NCBI GenBank assembly: GCA_947454745.1 | Contig: CANGMV010000071.1 | Span: forward strand, 1-6,329 | Direction: 5' to 3' | From: Bacteroidota bacterium | GTDB taxonomy: Bacteria; Bacteroidota; Bacteroidia; Chitinophagales; Chitinophagaceae | DNA: 6,329 nt | Part shown: positions 5,220-6,329 of the stretch, piece after piece | How the letters are laid out: each line of letters begins with the position of its first letter | How positions within the stretch are numbered: position 1 is the stretch's first letter | Notes under the pieces: model-generated | What the model was told of the DNA's origin: nothing | The model's database searches: none | What the model saw: only the letters and a program-made list of their open reading frames with translations | Made by a program: the position numbers and the translations under genes

Positions 5220-6329
5220 ATGGCTAACCCAAAAACAAAAACTAGCGCGAAGAAAGGACTTGCATTCTCTCGCCGATTTACAAAAGACAATGTGTCTCCA
5301 TTTGATCAATTTGACTACGACTATCGTGATAGCGTAATCAAAAATCCAAACGGAGAAAAAGTGTTTGAAATGACCAATGTAGAAGTTCCAAAACAATGGA
5401 GCCAAATTGCTACGGACATTTTAGCACAAAAGTATTTTAGAAAAGCAGGTGTACCACAAGCAGATGGTTCACTAGGCAGAGAAACTTCGGTAAAGCAGGT
5501 TGCACACCGTATGGCAAATTGTTGGAGAGTATGGGGAGAGCGCTATGGTTATTTTGCTACTACAAATGATGCACAAGTATTTTATGAAGAATTAGTATAT
5601 AGTATTTTAAACCAAGCATGTGTGCCTAACTCGCCACAATGGTTTAATACTGGATTACACGAAAGCTATGGTATTACAGGCGGTGCGCAAGGTCACTATT
5701 ATGTGGATCCAACCGACAAGCAATTAAAGAGATCAACTAGTGCTTATGAGCGTCCTCAACCGCATGCTTGTTTTATTTTGAGTGTGAGCGATGATTTAGT
5801 GAACGAAGGGGGTATTATGGATTTATGGACAAGAGAGGCAAGAATTTTTAAATATGGTTCTGGAGTGGGCACGAATTTCTCACAAATTCGTGGTGCGAAT
5901 GAAAAATTAAGTGGTGGTGGTTCTTCTAGTGGCTTAATGAGCTTCTTGAAAATTGGCGACCGCGCTGCAGGTGCAATCAAATCGGGTGGTACCACACGTC
6001 GTGCTGCCAAAATGGTTTGTTTGGATTTAGATCACCCTGAAGTTTTAGAATTTATTAACTGGAAAGTACAAGAGGAAGATAAAGTGGCTGCATTAGTAGC
6101 TGCAGGATATGATAATGGTTATGAAGGAGAAGCATATGCAACTGTTTCAGGTCAAAACTCAAATAACTCTGTACGTATTCCGAATAGCTTCTTTAAAGCT
6201 TTGTCTGAGGACGGCAATTGGGAATTAAAAGCACGTACCGATGGCCGTGTTATGAAGTCCATTCCTGCAAGAGAAGTATGGGAGCAAATTGCAAACGCAG
6301 CATGGCGTTGTGCGGATCCAGGTACACAA
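5220..6329 (+). CDS. nrdJ: adenosylcobalamin-dependent ribonucleotide reductase, N-terminal part
   Basis: This class II ribonucleotide reductase uses adenosylcobalamin to generate the thiyl radical that reduces ribonucleotides to deoxyribonucleotides, without needing oxygen or a second radical subunit. The window holds the first 370 codons, cut exactly at a codon end by the window edge; family members are usually well over 700 residues. The N-terminus GLAFSRRFTKDNVSPFDQFDY (13-33) and VEVPKQWSQIATDI (54-67) are typical of NrdJ. Core motifs are NQACVPNSPQWFNTG (131-145), RPQPHACFILS (178-188) with Cys184 as the likely redox cysteine, FKYGSGVGTNFSQIRG (210-225), GGTTRRAAKMVCLD (257-270), and GQNSNNSVRIPNSFF (312-326). 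The start at 5220 is the first ATG after an in-frame TAG at 5208-5210; no Shine-Dalgarno is seen. The catalytic cysteine pair, radical cysteine and cobalamin-binding parts further on are outside the window and cannot be checked. Confidence 0.96.
   Translation, partial: MANPKTKTSAKKGLAFSRRFTKDNVSPFDQFDYDYRDSVIKNPNGEKVFEMTNVEVPKQWSQIATDILAQKYFRKAGVPQADGSLGRETSVKQVAHRMANCWRVWGERYGYFATTNDAQVFYEELVYSILNQACVPNSPQWFNTGLHESYGITGGAQGHYYVDPTDKQLKRSTSAYERPQPHACFILSVSDDLVNEGGIMDLWTREARIFKYGSGVGTNFSQIRGANEKLSGGGSSSGLMSFLKIGDRAAGAIKSGGTTRRAAKMVCLDLDHPEVLEFINWKVQEEDKVAALVAAGYDNGYEGEAYATVSGQNSNNSVRIPNSFFKALSEDGNWELKARTDGRVMKSIPAREVWEQIANAAWRCADPGTQ

Noticed and set aside
5178..6010. Two minus-strand frames (5178-5405, 5756-6010) opposite nrdJ
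   Set aside because: Both are antisense to conserved NrdJ motifs and have no support of their own.

Overview
The window looks like a core chromosomal segment of a low-GC member of the phylum Bacteroidota, plausibly Chitinophagaceae or a relative. Four observations support this. Most start codons lack a Shine-Dalgarno sequence. Upstream regions contain TAnnTTTG-type -7 boxes. A LytS/LytTR-type sensor-regulator pair is present. A bacterial geranylgeranylglyceryl-phosphate-synthase-family gene is present, which is typical of that phylum. The lineage below phylum is inference. I see no mobile elements, tRNA or rRNA genes, or CRISPR arrays.

Layout from left to right: (1) 1-225 (+), the 3' end of an unidentified gene with a very acidic C-terminus. 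(2) 222-2144 (-), dxs, 1-deoxy-D-xylulose-5-phosphate synthase, whose stop codon interlocks with that of gene 1. (3) 2145-2295, a divergent promoter region with a -7 box for each side and an imperfect 20-bp direct repeat upstream of the kinase. (4) 2296-3393 and 3407-4147 (+), a two-gene operon encoding a four-helix membrane LytS/YpdA-type histidine kinase and a LytTR-type DNA-binding response regulator. (5) 4152-4901 (-), a GGGP-synthase/PcrB-family prenyltransferase, convergent with the regulator with only 4 bp between the stop codons. (6) 4902-5219, the longest non-coding stretch (318 bp), with A/T tracts, ATGGGG repeats, a perfect DnaA box inside a dyad, further dyads and a weak NrdR-like box. 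(7) 5220 to the window edge (+), the first 370 codons of nrdJ, the adenosylcobalamin-dependent (class II) ribonucleotide reductase.

Functionally, dxs feeds the MEP isoprenoid pathway, and the GGGP-synthase-like enzyme would use a long-chain prenyl diphosphate made from that pathway. They flank the two-component operon but are transcribed from separate promoters, so shared control is only a possibility. nrdJ makes deoxyribonucleotides for DNA synthesis. All complete genes are intact and of normal length for their families. I do not see a clearly undescribed system here. The parts most worth a second look are the nrdJ upstream region, the possible leaderless start and direct repeat in front of the kinase, and the very tight convergent gene ends.
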